Positions 1-11,343 of a stretch of 64,000 nucleotides of DNA are shown piece by piece; positions within the stretch are counted from its first letter, which is position 1, and each line of letters begins with the position of its first letter. Both the position numbers and the translations under genes were made by a program. The stretch spans positions 44,327,399 through 44,391,398 of the forward strand of contig CM018691.1 of NCBI GenBank assembly GCA_009363875.1, read 5' to 3'. The notes beneath the pieces were generated by a model, which was given only the letters and a program-made list of their open reading frames with translations, was not told the origin of the DNA and did no database searches. This DNA is from Mikania micrantha. Its lineage: Eukaryota; Streptophyta; Magnoliopsida; Asterales; Asteraceae.

Positions 1-793
1 GACCTGCCAAATCTTTTCATCTCTATTTTTTATAATAATTGTAGAAGTAATATCATTTTCTTACTATTATACATAAGAATAAACTTATAACAATGATGAC
101 CCTCTCTATTTGATTATAGAACGAGACATTGAATTTTTATTGTTGATAATATCAGGGACTTGGCATGTGAAGATGTTTAGGTTATTTGAAGATAATATAT
201 GTTCAGTTATGTTGCACAAATTTGCCAAACATATATTTAGTGTATTTGAAGATGTTTCAGCACTTCATCAATATCAAAAAAATGTCTCCCGTCTATGAAC
301 TACCTATCTTCTTCTTTTAAATCATATAGCTTATTTTATTTATAAATTATGACTTTTATATATAAACACACACATACACTTCATTATTTTAAAATTGTAT
401 GAGATCTTTCTCTTTTGGAATCTGACTTTTTTGAGATCTTAGTGTATGACTTTTAAATCATATTGTTGAGATCTTACTTTTTTGGGAGATACAAGTGAAT
501 TGGAATCTATTTGTTTAACCTCGATGGACAAAGTCAGTCTTTAATTAAGTTATGTGGTTATTTTAAGCTTCAATGTTCACACTAATATTGTTAGAAATGA
601 TTTCGGATATGCAAGGTTTTATATGTCTAGATAATGGTTACGTCATTGTGTATCTAATACAATTGTATTGATTTATTATAAAATATTAATCTCTATGTAA
701 AATATTAAACTCACTCTCAAATTCAAGTTCAATTCAGGTAATTGTTGTGTTGACTAAAAGTGAATCCTTGGGTTTAACATCAATGTAGCTTAC
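1..793. other. A+T-rich flank, no gene recognised
   Basis: I see no convincing coding sequence, RNA gene or element terminus here. Short open frames exist, but none resembles a known family and composition is low-complexity A+T-rich. The stretch ends where malate dehydrogenase-like sequence begins. It may contain decayed upstream introns or exons of that gene, which I cannot recognise. Confidence 0.5.
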
Positions 794-1182
794 ATGGACA
801 TTATCATTCCAGCTGGTTTTCCAAGACAACTAGTAACAACAAAGGATGATCTGTTTAACATCAATGTTACTTTGTGAAGAAATTTCCAAGTGGTGCCCCA
901 ATGATAACTTAGGAACCCTGTAAATTCTGCAGTTCCTACTGTTGCTGAGGTATTTAAGAAAGGGTGCATGTTTGATTCAAAGAAACTTTTAGGAGTGACA
1001 CTGCTCGATGTCATCCGAACTAATAACGCTTGTGGTTTGGTGAATGCTAATATTCATAATTAGTTAGATTAGAACATTATATTCTCTATATGCATCAAAT
1101 CAATTGAAAAAACTTTATGTATCATTATTTAAAGGCTGAAGTTTTGGAACTTGATTTGAGGGAAGTTGATGTTCCAGTTGTA
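794..1182 (+). pseudogene. NAD-malate dehydrogenase pseudogene fragment, glyoxysomal/mitochondrial type
   Basis: Plus-strand reading recovers the middle of an NAD-dependent malate dehydrogenase (malate to oxaloacetate). From 794 it reads MDIIIPAGFPRQ, then a TKDDLFNIN block, then, after a frame change near 900-915, NPVNSAVPTVAEVFKK and KKLLGVTLLDVIRTN. These match the family's IPAGVPRKPG, DDLFNIN, NPVNSTVPIAAEVFKK and LGVTTLDVVRAN blocks. After about 100 bp of intron-like DNA, ending in AAAG at 1131-1134, reading resumes with AEVLELDLREVDVPVV. That matches the AEVLGLDPREVDVPVVGGH block typical of glyoxysomal and mitochondrial forms, so an intron seems retained and the copy is not processed. 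The catalytic-histidine region and everything downstream are missing. A frameshift and substitutions make it nonfunctional. Recognition of the family is strong; the compartment is inferred. Confidence 0.85.
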
Positions 1183-1422
1183 AATTTGAAAATTTGAAGT
1201 ATTAATTTGCCAAAAAAGAATGGAGTTAAATTGTTTGTCTTATTGAACATTTGCAGATGTTCATTTGTCTTAACATGATTTTTGAATCTGTCTGAGGTTT
1301 GACCTGACAATCCAAAAACATGATTAATATTTTCTTATTCATGTTTTGAATTTTTAATTTAGGTATTCGTGTGTGTATGTGTGTAGTTAAGAATTAATTT
1401 TTTGTTTTGTTGACTACAAAGT

Positions 1423-1844
1423 TGTTGGATCAGGTTATGAAACTTTCATAACACTTTCACAAGGTATCTTCTATTGAGGTGATAGATGCGGACTATCATT
1501 AGAATGTCTTCTTTGTTGTTCTTGAAGATAGAAAGCAGCTCTGAATGTTTCTTTAAATATCTAGAATCTTTGTAATATACAAGTCTTCGGAAGTCTTGGT
1601 CTTCGGAAACTATTGAGCATATATTCAGAAGCATTTGTGTTCGGAAGACTTTGTCTTCCTTGGAGAATCTCAAAGAACAAGGCTATCTTCTGATGGTACT
1701 TGGTCTTCAGAGGAAGTTAGGTTCCTTCCGAAGACTATTTACTTCCGGAAGATAGCACTGTTCTTCCGATACCTATATTGGAATTCCGGAGTTGAGCCAA
1801 GGACTTAGATAGTTTTGGAGAGCACCAGCCTTCATGATTTTACA
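1423..1844 (-). repeat. copia family 1 LTR, internally deleted (3' LTR of shrunken derivative)
   Basis: It begins TGTTGGATC and ends GATTTTACA on the plus strand, so it is a TG..CA LTR in minus orientation. It is collinear with the 801-bp LTR at 2656-3456 except that about 380 bp is missing just after GATAGATGCGGA. A PPT-like tract follows at 1845-1890. The flanking AAAG T at 1418-1422 resembles AATGT at 36934-36938 beyond the far LTR (4 of 5 bases), which could be a decayed target duplication for the whole chain. Confidence 0.85.
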
Positions 1845-1865
1845 GTCTCACTAGCCTGATGCTTT

Positions 1866-2554
1866 CTAAACTCTTATCTTTCTCCCCTTAGGTTCTTGAC
1901 CATTAATCTCCATTTGGTATGCACTCAGTATACCAAACAGTTCACCCAACTCCAAAGTTTTGAGATTTTCTGCTTTTTTGATGGTAACTGAATAGATATT
2001 CCACGCATGAGGAAGAGATCTTAGAAATTTCCTTATAACATCTTGATTTTCCATCTTCACACCTGCAGTTGTCAGTTCATCTACAAGTTGGACATACCTT
2101 AGATATTGAGAAGCCATCTTCTCATTGTTCTCTTGGCAAAAGTTCTCAAACTTCTGCTTCAGCATCTCTTTCTTGTTCTCCTTCACATCGTCAGACCCTT
2201 CATACATCTGTTATAAAGATTTCCACAACTCTTTAGATGATTTGCATTTTTTAAATGCATGTATGATGGAGTTTGGAATGGACATCTGAATCAGCGAAAG
2301 TGCCTTTAAATCAACCGCCATTTTCTTGTACTCCTCATCTGAGTAAAGAGATGGATCTTTTGGGACAGCTGCTCCACCAGCTCCAGCAACTGTAGGAATG
2401 AATGGTCCTTCATGACTTACTTCCAGAGTTTGAAGTCCTGGTTGCTGATGAATCCTTCCATTCTAACCTTCCAGGTGTCATAGTCGTCGGGTGTAAACAT
2501 GGGGGGCTTGTTGAGTGTGCCATTTTCAGTGTCATGCTTGTTTAGGGTAGTCAT
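1866..2554 (-). pseudogene. copia family 1 gag fragment (derivative element)
   Basis: Minus-strand gag of the copia/UBN2 type, the structural capsid polyprotein of a retrotransposon. The start codon is at 2554, matching the start at 36029 in the longer copy. The best frame (2207-1866) holds the conserved YLRYVQLVDEL, FLRSLPHAWN and LGELFGILSAYQMEI blocks. The N-terminal part is split by frame changes. Its 3' end jumps directly to a pre-LTR sequence (GRKIRV in translation, shared with 3464-3763), so zinc knuckle, protease, integrase, RT and aORF are all deleted. It cannot be autonomous. Homology with 35329-36029 is obvious line by line. Confidence 0.85.
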
Positions 2555-2641
2555 TTTGACACGAAAATTTTGAGTAAGGATTAGTAGAAGAAAATAACTA
2601 GAACCTTAAGAATGGTTAGTTGCTTAAGTCAAAGAGCCAAA

Positions 2642-2653
2642 GCTCTGATATCA
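2642..2653 (-). other. Primer binding site (tRNA-iMet type)
   Basis: On the minus strand this reads TGATATCAGAGC, one base off the usual plant TGGTATCAGAGC, two bases inside the LTR end at 2656. It fixes this LTR as the 5' LTR of the minus-strand derivative to its left. Confidence 0.8.
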
Positions 2654-2655
2654 CT

Positions 2656-3456
2656 TGTTGGATCGGGTTATAAAACTTTCACAACACTTTCACAAGGTAT
2701 CTTCTACTGAATTGATAGATGCGGAAATTCTATCAACTTGATTTCCAAAATGGATAGAAAAAAATACATAAGACAAGTATAAAATCCAGGTTAAAGTATA
2801 TTGCATTCAACTATTAAAGTTACAAGTCTTAGCTCAAGCACAAGCACACGCCCTTTGCTTAGTTATAGATGAAGGATTATATACTAAAACCTACAGTTGT
2901 ATCCTCGTAGGGATACAAGGCTGGACAAAATAATACAAACAAACTAATGCTAAAACTAGTATCTGTTATGGTCTTGATAGGCCAAGCCATATTAATTACA
3001 ATTAATACAAAAGACTCCATTGACTTTTACAATAAATGCCTACGCTACAAAAGGCATTAAATTCTTGGTATCTCTGTGGTTCTGACAAATCTTCTTTGCT
3101 GCTGACTGTCATTGGAATGTCTTCTTTGTTGTTCTTGAAGATAGAAAGCAACTCTGAATGTTTCTTTAAGTGTCTGGAATCTTTGTCAGATACAAGTCTT
3201 TGGAAGTCTTGGTCTTCGAAGCTATTGAGCATATATTTGGAAGCATTTTTGTTCGGATGACTTTGTCTTCCTTGGAGAATCTCAAAGAACAAGGCTATCT
3301 TCTGATGGTACTTGGTCTTCAGAGGAAGTTAGGTTCCTTCCGAAGACTATTTACTTCCGGAAGATAGCACTGTTCTTTCGAGACCTATATTGGACTTCTG
3401 GAGTTGAGCCAAGGACTTAGATAGTTTTGGAGAGCACCAGCCTTCATGATTTTACA
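2656..3456 (-). repeat. copia family 1 LTR shared by two elements (801 bp)
   Basis: A complete TG..CA LTR in minus orientation, closely similar to 36131-36933. On its left lies a PBS and gag, so it is the 5' LTR of the derivative. On its right lie PPT tracts and the end of the aORF, so it is also the 3' LTR of the long element. A TATA-like AT-rich block lies near 2876-2884. CTTCCGAAG/CTTCCGGAAG-type palindromes occur in its right half. A shared LTR is the expected product of LTR-LTR recombination. Confidence 0.85.
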
Positions 3457-3503
3457 GTCTCCCCTAGGCTGATGCTTTCAAAACTCTTATCTTTCTCCCC
3501 CTT
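3457..3503 (-). other. Double polypurine tract of copia family 1
   Basis: Read on the minus strand there is TAAGGGGGAGAAAG at about 3490-3503 and a second purine run TAGGGGAGAC directly against the LTR at 3457-3466. The AGGGGGAG core and its multiplicity are known traits of sireviruses. The tract primes plus-strand DNA synthesis. Confidence 0.75.
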
Positions 3504-4792
3504 AGAACTTTTGCCCATTCCTTGGCCCACTTGACGACTATTCTTCCATTTGCTCCATTGTCAGGGTTGTTGAGAGGGAGCATTTCAAGATTAAAAACAA
3601 ATGGGTCAGCAATAATCATGAGCCGAAGGAGATCTAGCACCATTATACCTCCATTGGATTTCATGAGGGTGAACATCTTCTGTTTTGCATTGAAGCTCCA
3701 CCCAATAATTGGAATGCATGATCTAATGGGCTCAGGTCCCCGTTTAGACTCTGATTCAAACACAGAGACAGAGGTACTTACAGTCCTTTTTCCCCGTTTG
3801 GTGATGGTTTTTCTTCTCTTTTTCTTTGTTTGGACTGTAAGTAAAGTTAGGTTACTCTAATCTCTGGTCTCCTGTGCTTCTCCAGCTCCCTCTCCACTTG
3901 TTGCTTCCTCAGCTTTCTCAGCTGCTGCATCCTTAGCAACAGTTGTTTCTTCAGTTCTCGTCTCATCCTCGCTTGTTGATATCTCAGGATCAGGAACTGT
4001 AGTCGTTTTCTGTGTGGCTCCTTTTTTATTTTGATCACTGAAGATATAGGCATGTTATCATAGGAGGGACTGGATGGAGGAGAGAGAGGCTCTTGATTTG
4101 GGAAGAAAGCGTTCGTAGCCGCTTCACACATCACCTCCTCTCCTTCTCTGATTGCTGGACCAGTGAGGGGTGTGTCAAAAATTATTCTTCCCCCCAAAGC
4201 CAAGATTTAGAGCCTCCCTTTGAGGCTGGATATGATCCAGTAAAGGCACCTCTCCCTTGGATATCTTCTTTTTAATATCTCTTATGTGCATGTCCAAGGT
4301 AGAGTTCTTCATTGGACCAAGCTGCTGCCGAGAAAATCCATAGTATACCAGGAACTGCTTCATCTTTTCTCGGTAGGCAGTCTCCTTTTGTTTCTTAGAG
4401 AGAACTGCCACAACTTTAGATGCCGCAGCAGGCTGTTCAAGCTGCTGCACCTTACCCAGCTTAGAGACCATTCTAGGTATCGACCAGAGAAGTGCCTCAT
4501 CTAAATCAAATCCCTTCTCCTGGAGGCGACCAGAAAGTCTTAGAATCACTCCATCCAGGGAAGTATCTGGTCGACCCTTCTTCATTGGTGGCCTCCTCTC
4601 CTCTTGTGCAGCTTCCTCCTATGGGGTTAATTTCCTTTTTTCTTTATCCATTTTGTTTAACCAAGAGGTGATAGATCCTGTGGCCTCACCAGTTGATTCA
4701 TTGGCAAATAGTTTTTCTGAGGAGGAGACGTCAAGTATGACTGGGCCTTCAGAAGCAGCTGCAGCTTCGGAGTTAACCTTAGCATTCACTAC
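3464..4792 (-). pseudogene. copia family 1 additional ORF (aORF), 3' part
   Basis: Minus-strand coding remnant between the solo LTR and the PPT, readable in pieces (4792-4619, 4585-4175, 4203-3847, 3763-3464) with frame changes between them. The first piece is acidic and Ser/Ala-rich, the second and third Lys/Arg-rich and probably helical. The last has a block (IADPFVFNLEMLPLNN) that echoes the RIFDPMWLTNLSQ block at the end of the family 2 aORF at 57704. It continues the frame from 9245-11343, from which it is separated only by an inserted solo LTR. Its position after pol is that of the sirevirus env-like ORF, but I see no signal peptide or membrane segment. Function unknown. Confidence 0.7.
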
Positions 4793-4797
4793 CTCCT

Positions 4798-7700
4798 TGT
4801 CACACCCCGGGCCGGCGGGAATTGATCGTGTTTTCCCGTTGGGCGGAAGGTTCCCAGGGCGCAATATCTTGAGTGATAATCAATTGATCAGATTGTTTAC
4901 ATAGCACATGATAATATAAATGAGAAATGCTAACACATCCATGATATAGAATTATAAGATTAAATTACAATGTATCATTCATAATTTAATCGAGTAAATC
5001 TATCAAAAGAATCAATATAACTATATCTTGTATCTGTACAAGATATACAAAAGATGATTCATTGTTCTTGTCACCAAAAGCATGCAACACAAAATAAAGC
5101 TAGGTCTTCTAAAGGTCCACTAGCTTAATCCTTGCATGTATGTATCTACACATGTTCATCACCTGAGAAAACATGTATTTAAACAAAGTCAACACTAGGT
5201 TGGTGAGTTCATAAGTATGTTAATTGAAAACCTTGATTCATTCACATGCACAATCACAATGTATATAATGTGTTACTTGTATGTCATTTATTCACTTGTT
5301 CACCCAAATGGCTTCTCAATAGTTATATTTACAAGTAATATATCATCCTAGTAGTGATGCTTATATATAGGGCATATGTAAGGGAACTAAGCCCTAGCCA
5401 ACATCCCACCACATCACTACCACACTACTTGCAATACAACTATTGATTTCCATTCCCAAATCCACATGTCCGTCTCATTCTTGATCACCTGTGATAACTT
5501 GTATAGAATAATATAATGATGTAATTGTTCTTATCGAGCCGAAGTTTAGATAACCATTATATATGTTAAGGATATTAGATTTTTTAAATTTGTTCCTTGT
5601 ATTATTCTATATTTGTGGGGTTAACTGTTGTTTCACTTTTAAATATTAAGAGTGTTAGTTAACCACTTGTAATTTGTTCTTGAACTATAGTGCATAGAGC
5701 CTAAAAGGAATCCATTGAAATCCTCACGTAATCAGATTTCAATGCATCCAATTTACCTCTACCACTTTGTAAACCCAGAGACCTCATTGAAACAGTTACT
5801 AGTAATATGACATGAGAATATACATTACTCAGTCTACTAGACAACCATAAACGATGGATTAATTACTTTTCATTGCAGATTAATATCACCATGTGTCGCT
5901 TTCCAGAACCTGACTTGAGGTAGCCCTGTCACCGGTCATACGTTACCGGCCAATGAATCAATACGATCAACATACTAGCCCTACAAGCTAGAGGTTTGTC
6001 AAACCTATGGTACCACTATGATATCATCGGTTTAGTCACGTCAAACTAACTGGTCAGCGAATTAAAGGGGCTTACATGATCAACTTGTACAATTGGCACA
6101 TGATTGAAGTGATACAATACAACAGGTCAATAGTAACTAATTGTAATTGTGTTCATCTGTATTATTGTTCTCATTGTCATATGTTCTCCATGATATTAAC
6201 AAAGTTAAATAAGAACTTGTCTTATTACATTATGTTAATTATTTGAGTGAATGATGTTGTTATCATGAAGTTACATTATCATGATTATCATTCTTTGGTC
6301 CATGTTCTCTTGTAATATGTATTGAGTTGTAAAGCTAAGTGTTAAAAAGGATTTATCATGTTACACTTACTTAACTCTTGTGTCGAATGTTATTACAAAG
6401 ATATGTAATATCTTTATAACATTCATGTGTTTGCCTGTAATCGTTCCAATGTCTGTTTATGTGAGAATAACTGAGTGTTATAAGATAAATCTTATAACTA
6501 TATTATTCTAATGTGTTGATAAATTTATAAGATATATTATCTTGTTCATCTGGTTATCCCTGTCATGTCATAATCATACAAGCATGCATACAATGATAAG
6601 CGATAATAAACAATTTAGTATTATCTAATTCAAAGTATAAATAACATGTTAAGTAGAACTTTTAAATAAATAAAAGTAAACATGTTTCTCAGCCCCGAGA
6701 GTTTAAAATCAGTTAAGATTAATGTAAAGAGGGGCATATGAACTCACCTTGTTGTTGTAGGGTTGACGTAGCTTAAAAGAAAGGATGCACGCGCTCTTTG
6801 ATTGTTCTTGAGTTTGTTTCACGATCCTGTATTGAATTCACATTGTATGTAACTTATAAGTGTTGAGTGTAATTGTTTAGTGTGCACGTATGTGTGTTAG
6901 CCTTAACTTGGCTAACACTCGTGAGTCTCGGTAATGATTCGGCCCTTGTTTATTGTTCGTTGATTCTCTAGCATCTGATTTCATTAACTTAAATTCGTTA
7001 TATGGTCGAAATTGTAAGTTATCACTTGAATTTCCATAATACAAGTTTTATAACTAAGCCCAAGTAATACATATGACTTAGATTTACAATTTAATGTTTG
7101 TCTTGCTATCTTGATCCCACTTGATTTGTAACTTCCCCAACCATTATAGTTTTAATGTATTAAATTCATCGCCACTATATGAGTCCAAATCCATCTAATC
7201 GAATTCAAGTGGGTCTTGGCCCGAATATAGTGAGTGTGTGAACCCAATAGATAAAATGGCCCAATTGGATCTCGTGAGTCAATCCTTGTGGTATTGGGCC
7301 TGTGTAAGTATTGTTGGGCTTATTGGGCTAACTCCTACGCGTGGGCCAAGCCATTTGTTGTTGGGACGAAATAGAATGAATTGGGCCACGTTTACTGAAG
7401 GTGGGCCGGTTGATTTAATCAATAGGAACTTGGGCCTGTGGACATGGGCTGAAATAAACGAACAAGGGCCTAAATATTGGCCGAGTGGTTTATTAAACTC
7501 AACCGGTTCGTGTAATTCTTGGCATCCACCAGCGAACCCATAGAGAAAGGTTCGCCCAAGGCAGTGCACGGTTTGCCATTCGACTACAAAGGTTCGCAGC
7601 AAATTTGAAATGGTTCGGCCATTGTTCACGCAGGGTTCGGCTCTGTTGGTGTAGGCATAAGGTTCGGCCGGGCAACAAAAGATTCGGTGATGGTTTGCTG

Positions 7701-9239
7701 GTTCGGCTAAAAGGTTCGGGGGTGAATGGCTCGTTTGTTGATGGTTCGTGGCTCCATGCATAATGGTTCGGTGAAGGTTCGGGACATGCACGAGGGTTTG
7801 TCTACGTTGAAGCTTCGGCTAAGGTTTGGTAGTGTTGAAAAGGGTTCGGCAACTGGTCAGAAGGTTCGTTGACCTGGTGAGGCAGCATGGTTCGGCTGAG
7901 ATGCTTCAAAGGGTTCGGTGCACTCAACTCAATCAGTAGGGTTCGTGGAGGTCGGAGGTTCGGCTGGCTCATGTCCTGTGGAGGGTTCGGCTGTCTCTGT
8001 TGCCCAGCGAACCCAGGGTTCGGCTGGTTCCTGATCGGCCGGTTACCCCTTACACACGAACCTGTATCCACCATCATCCTCTCCCTCGAGCACACTACTT
8101 TTGCAGTCGTTCCCGAGTCAGTAATCCACCCTAATGAGTTCGGTGAGTGTACAGTTGGTGGAGATGATGCCACAACCGGCTTTGTGGGTGAACAAACAAC
8201 AAACTTGAGAAAACCCTAATTTTTGATTCTTTCATGGCCTCATACCTCGTTTTTGGCTGGATAAACCTCTAGATCGGTTTCTTTGTAGAGGACGTCAAGA
8301 GCTACGCGTGGGTTCAAGAATCACCCAAATCCGTTGAGAAATGAAAAAGTTATGGGATTTTGAAGGTGAAAAATGGTGGTGGCCGGAAATGTGAGCTAGA
8401 GAGAGAGTGTGAGTGATAAAAATGAGAGGAAAACTCTCATTTAGGGTTTTTATATCACGTGTGATGTTCGGGTTTGTTTCGGTTGTTCGGTTCGCGATTT
8501 CGTCGCGTATCCGGAATTTTACGCGTAATTAATTTTGTAATAATAAAAAAAATATTATTTTATTTATCTGATGAGTTTCAAAATTGTAAAATGTTAAATA
8601 TTTTATTTTATTAAATTTAAAGTCGTTCGTGTCGTGTTTTCGTTTTCGTTTCGTTGGATCGCGTCACCATCGCGCGTATTCGTTCGAATCTTCATTCGAA
8701 CGAACACGACGATGGTTTTGCTTTCCGACTTTTGTTTTCTACTTCCCAGTCATTATTTTAGAACGTTAAACTTACAGATATGTTTGTGTGAATCGTCACC
8801 CATGCAAACACGTTGTCAGTTCGTTATTCTGAAACAACACTGTAAATTATGTTTCAATTGTTTTTCCTCACTGTCGGACTCAACTAAACACCTTGATATC
8901 ACATTGTTTTCACATTGAATTGTCGGCCATCTGATTCCTGTCATCTATGGATATCAGATCGCAACCGATTTGTTTTTGTCATTCGCTTGAACATCGTTGT
9001 TTCTCATGTTTAGTTGTGTTAACTGTACTTAGGTTTTCACTTAAATACACACAACTAGTGTTTCAATTGAGTGTTGTACTTACAGTATTTAAGTTTACAC
9101 GAAAATACGTACATCTGTTTCTTGTATTTAGAATTCTGTTAAAACAAGTATTGTTCACAATCATGTATGTACACATAGTTATTGTTGAAAGTACACGTAC
9201 CGTACGGACTTGCCGGCCGGTCAGGTACTAGTTGTCACA
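4798..9239 (-). mobile_element. gypsy-like solo LTR, 4.44 kb, inserted in the aORF
   Basis: On the plus strand it runs from TGTCACACCCC to TTGTCACA, i.e. minus-strand TGTGACAAC...GGGGTGTGACA, the usual Tekay/Del-type ends. The 5-bp CTCCT occurs just outside both ends (4793-4797 and 9240-9244), a perfect target duplication. There is no internal domain, gag or pol, so it is a solo LTR, unusually long. A TATAAAAA box lies on the minus strand at 8447-8454, downstream of sequence related to the LTR fragment at 54529-56943. The 3' half on the minus strand (left side) resembles 51454-53730. Open frames at 7238-8219 come from a GGTTCG-rich tract and are not considered genes. Confidence 0.85.
7550..8140. 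repeat. GGTTCG-rich degenerate array inside solo LTR
   Basis: The hexamer GGTTCG (often GGTTCGG, sometimes GGTTTG) recurs about every 15-35 bp across roughly 500 bp with unrelated sequence between copies. It is locally G+C-rich against an A+T-rich background and keeps all frames fairly open, which explains several overlapping ORFs. Confidence 0.75.
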
Positions 9240-9244
9240 CTCCT

Positions 9245-11343
9245 CCAGTTGTCCAATCACCTTGGAAGGTTCCTTAGTATTACCCTTAGAGAACTTAGGA
9301 TTGGAGGAGAGGTCTTCATCAGCCATTGCCCCAAGAGGGGACATAGGTTCCATAGAGATGGAGATTGTAACTTGAATGGGATCCTCCATGGTAACCTTGG
9401 CTGTAGTCCCAGAAGGGAATTGTTGGATCCTGGGCTCTTGTTGTGTTTCCATGGAAGCCCCTATATCTTCAGAAGAGGAGGAGGAGGAAGAGCTAGAGTG
9501 ATGAAAGTATGTTCTCAAGAACTTATCCCATTCACTATCCAAATTGACAATGAACAGAGTGGGTTCTTGAGCAACTTCCTCCTCTCCTTTTACTGGAGAC
9601 CCTGACCCTATAGGTTGTACCTTCTCCCCGTTTTTTAAAGCATCAAGGGAAAGAGAGGATACCTGGCTAGGATCAGAATGAAAGGGGTGACAGATGATGG
9701 GTGAGCGGAGCTAGAGGTCCAAGATAGTAGCATCCTTTTCTTGGACTTGCAGCCTGAGGGTAACGACCTCAGCTTCCAGGTGAGCTACCCTGGCTTGTAA
9801 TATAGAGATGGTGGCCGTCAATTCCTGTATGGTTGTGCCCTCATCCACTAAAGTGGAATCATGGGGCGATAGAGTCTTGAGCCTAGCACCTGCACCTCCA
9901 CCACCAGATGTGGTTTCTTGGCGCCCTGGATTCCCCTCAATGAAGATGACATCAAAGAAGTCATCAGCAATGTGAGTTGCCATAGTTGAGGTCCTATTGC
10001 TTGTACCACTGTCCTGAAGGACCGGAGAAGGTTCATCAGTAGTGGCAGCCTCCACTGTATTGACCTCTTAAGAACTCCTGAGGTCAACCTCTAGGATATC
10101 AGGCTCTGGATCGGGGGAACCTCTCTTGTAGCTCTGTCACCACTTTGAGAAAAGTTTGGGTAGTAGGAGAGAGTGGGTCATTCAGAGCAATAGAAGAGGA
10201 TCCTTGAGCATGGGAAAGAGTATGGGTGGGGGGCATTGATGGGGTATACATACACGGGGACCTAGGTTACAGCCTCTGCACTAAGGGAGTTACTTCAACA
10301 AAAGAATATTCCATGATTGGGGTGTCCCTTTGGATAATCTCATGTATGTATGGTGTCATACACTAAGGGCTTTCAGGCTGGTGAGGGGCTGCCATTGGTT
10401 CTAGAGGAAGAACCAGTGGTGAAGTAGTAGCTGTGGTTTGCACCTTCGGCAGAACTAGGCCCCTACCAGTTCTTTTTTCCTTTTTCTTAAGGGGTTCAGA
10501 AGAACATGCCTGAACAACTTTAGAAAGTTGTTCAGGGGTTCGTTTTCGTTTGTTGGTGCTACAGAGCTGTCACCTTCAGAAGCAAAAGGCTCCATAGAAG
10601 AAAGAAGAGGAGTGAAATTTCTAGAGAACTGAGCACTCGTCTTATTAAGTTGAACAAAAAACCTTGGAGGTTACCAAGGGAATAGGATAAATATGCCCAG
10701 ATAGTGAGAGCAATGAGCTTAACTCACTGTTGAAAATATGTTGCAAAAATCTGTGATACGTACAAAATTTCTTTGGTGACGAAAGATTGTCAGCCAAATT
10801 ATTGAAAATAAAATTAGAAAAATTAAATGGTTGATTGGAGATCAAGCCATGAATAGCAGAAGCTAAGTCAGAGGGGACTTGATCACAACCACCAGTTTTA
10901 TTTAAAAGACAATGAAGAAAAACATGTATGAGATATTTGTAATTATATGACACTCTACCCTTCAAATAAGTAGTTGAAGGGAGAGGACCTTCGTATCCCA
11001 TTGACCTAAAGGTCACTGCTTCCTCATCCCTTGTGAACGAGACCCTTCCATCGGCATCATGTAGTTGAAGATACCGACAAATGGTCTCTACAGAAATGAA
11101 TATAGGATGAGCATCAATGGTAGATAAGAGAGTCCTACCGTTTGGAGAAGACACAATGGAACAAGAACGCCAAAACTGTTGGTGATGAGATTCATACACC
11201 ACAAGTTTGACGGTGAGATCGAAGGAATACCTGCTCCTTTTGAGAAAGGAGATGATGGGTGCGAAATCAGCATCGTGTTCAGTTGACAACTCCACAACAA
11301 CATTGTGAGTAGGACGAAAAGCAAGAGACTCCATGGCAATCAA
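9245..11343 (-). pseudogene. copia family 1 additional ORF (aORF), 5' part
   Basis: Minus-strand ORF starting at 11343 or at the in-frame ATG of MESLAFRP nine bases on, after the pol end and spacer. The first 230 residues (11343-10645) are a compact domain with FLKRSR, SHHQQFWRS, YLIHVFLHCLL, NQPFNFSNFIF and RFLQHIF blocks. The same blocks occur in order in the family 2 aORF (17976-18609), so this is a conserved N-terminal domain. Further on, 10055-9711 encodes an acidic/Ser-rich linker and a leucine-heptad coiled coil (ISILQARVAHLEAEVVTLRL). At 9542-9245 comes a Ser/Glu-rich stretch. Frame changes near 10640 and 9700 break the ORF, and the solo LTR at 4798 splits it from its 3' part. Function unknown; no membrane segment seen. 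Confidence 0.75.

Noticed and set aside
110..298. 62-codon plus-strand frame
   Set aside because: No domain, A+T-rich, and length expected by chance.
7238..8219. Overlapping open frames of 100-170 codons on both strands
   Set aside because: They lie wholly in the GGTTCG-rich part of a solo LTR; repeat composition removes stops in several frames and no domain is recognisable.
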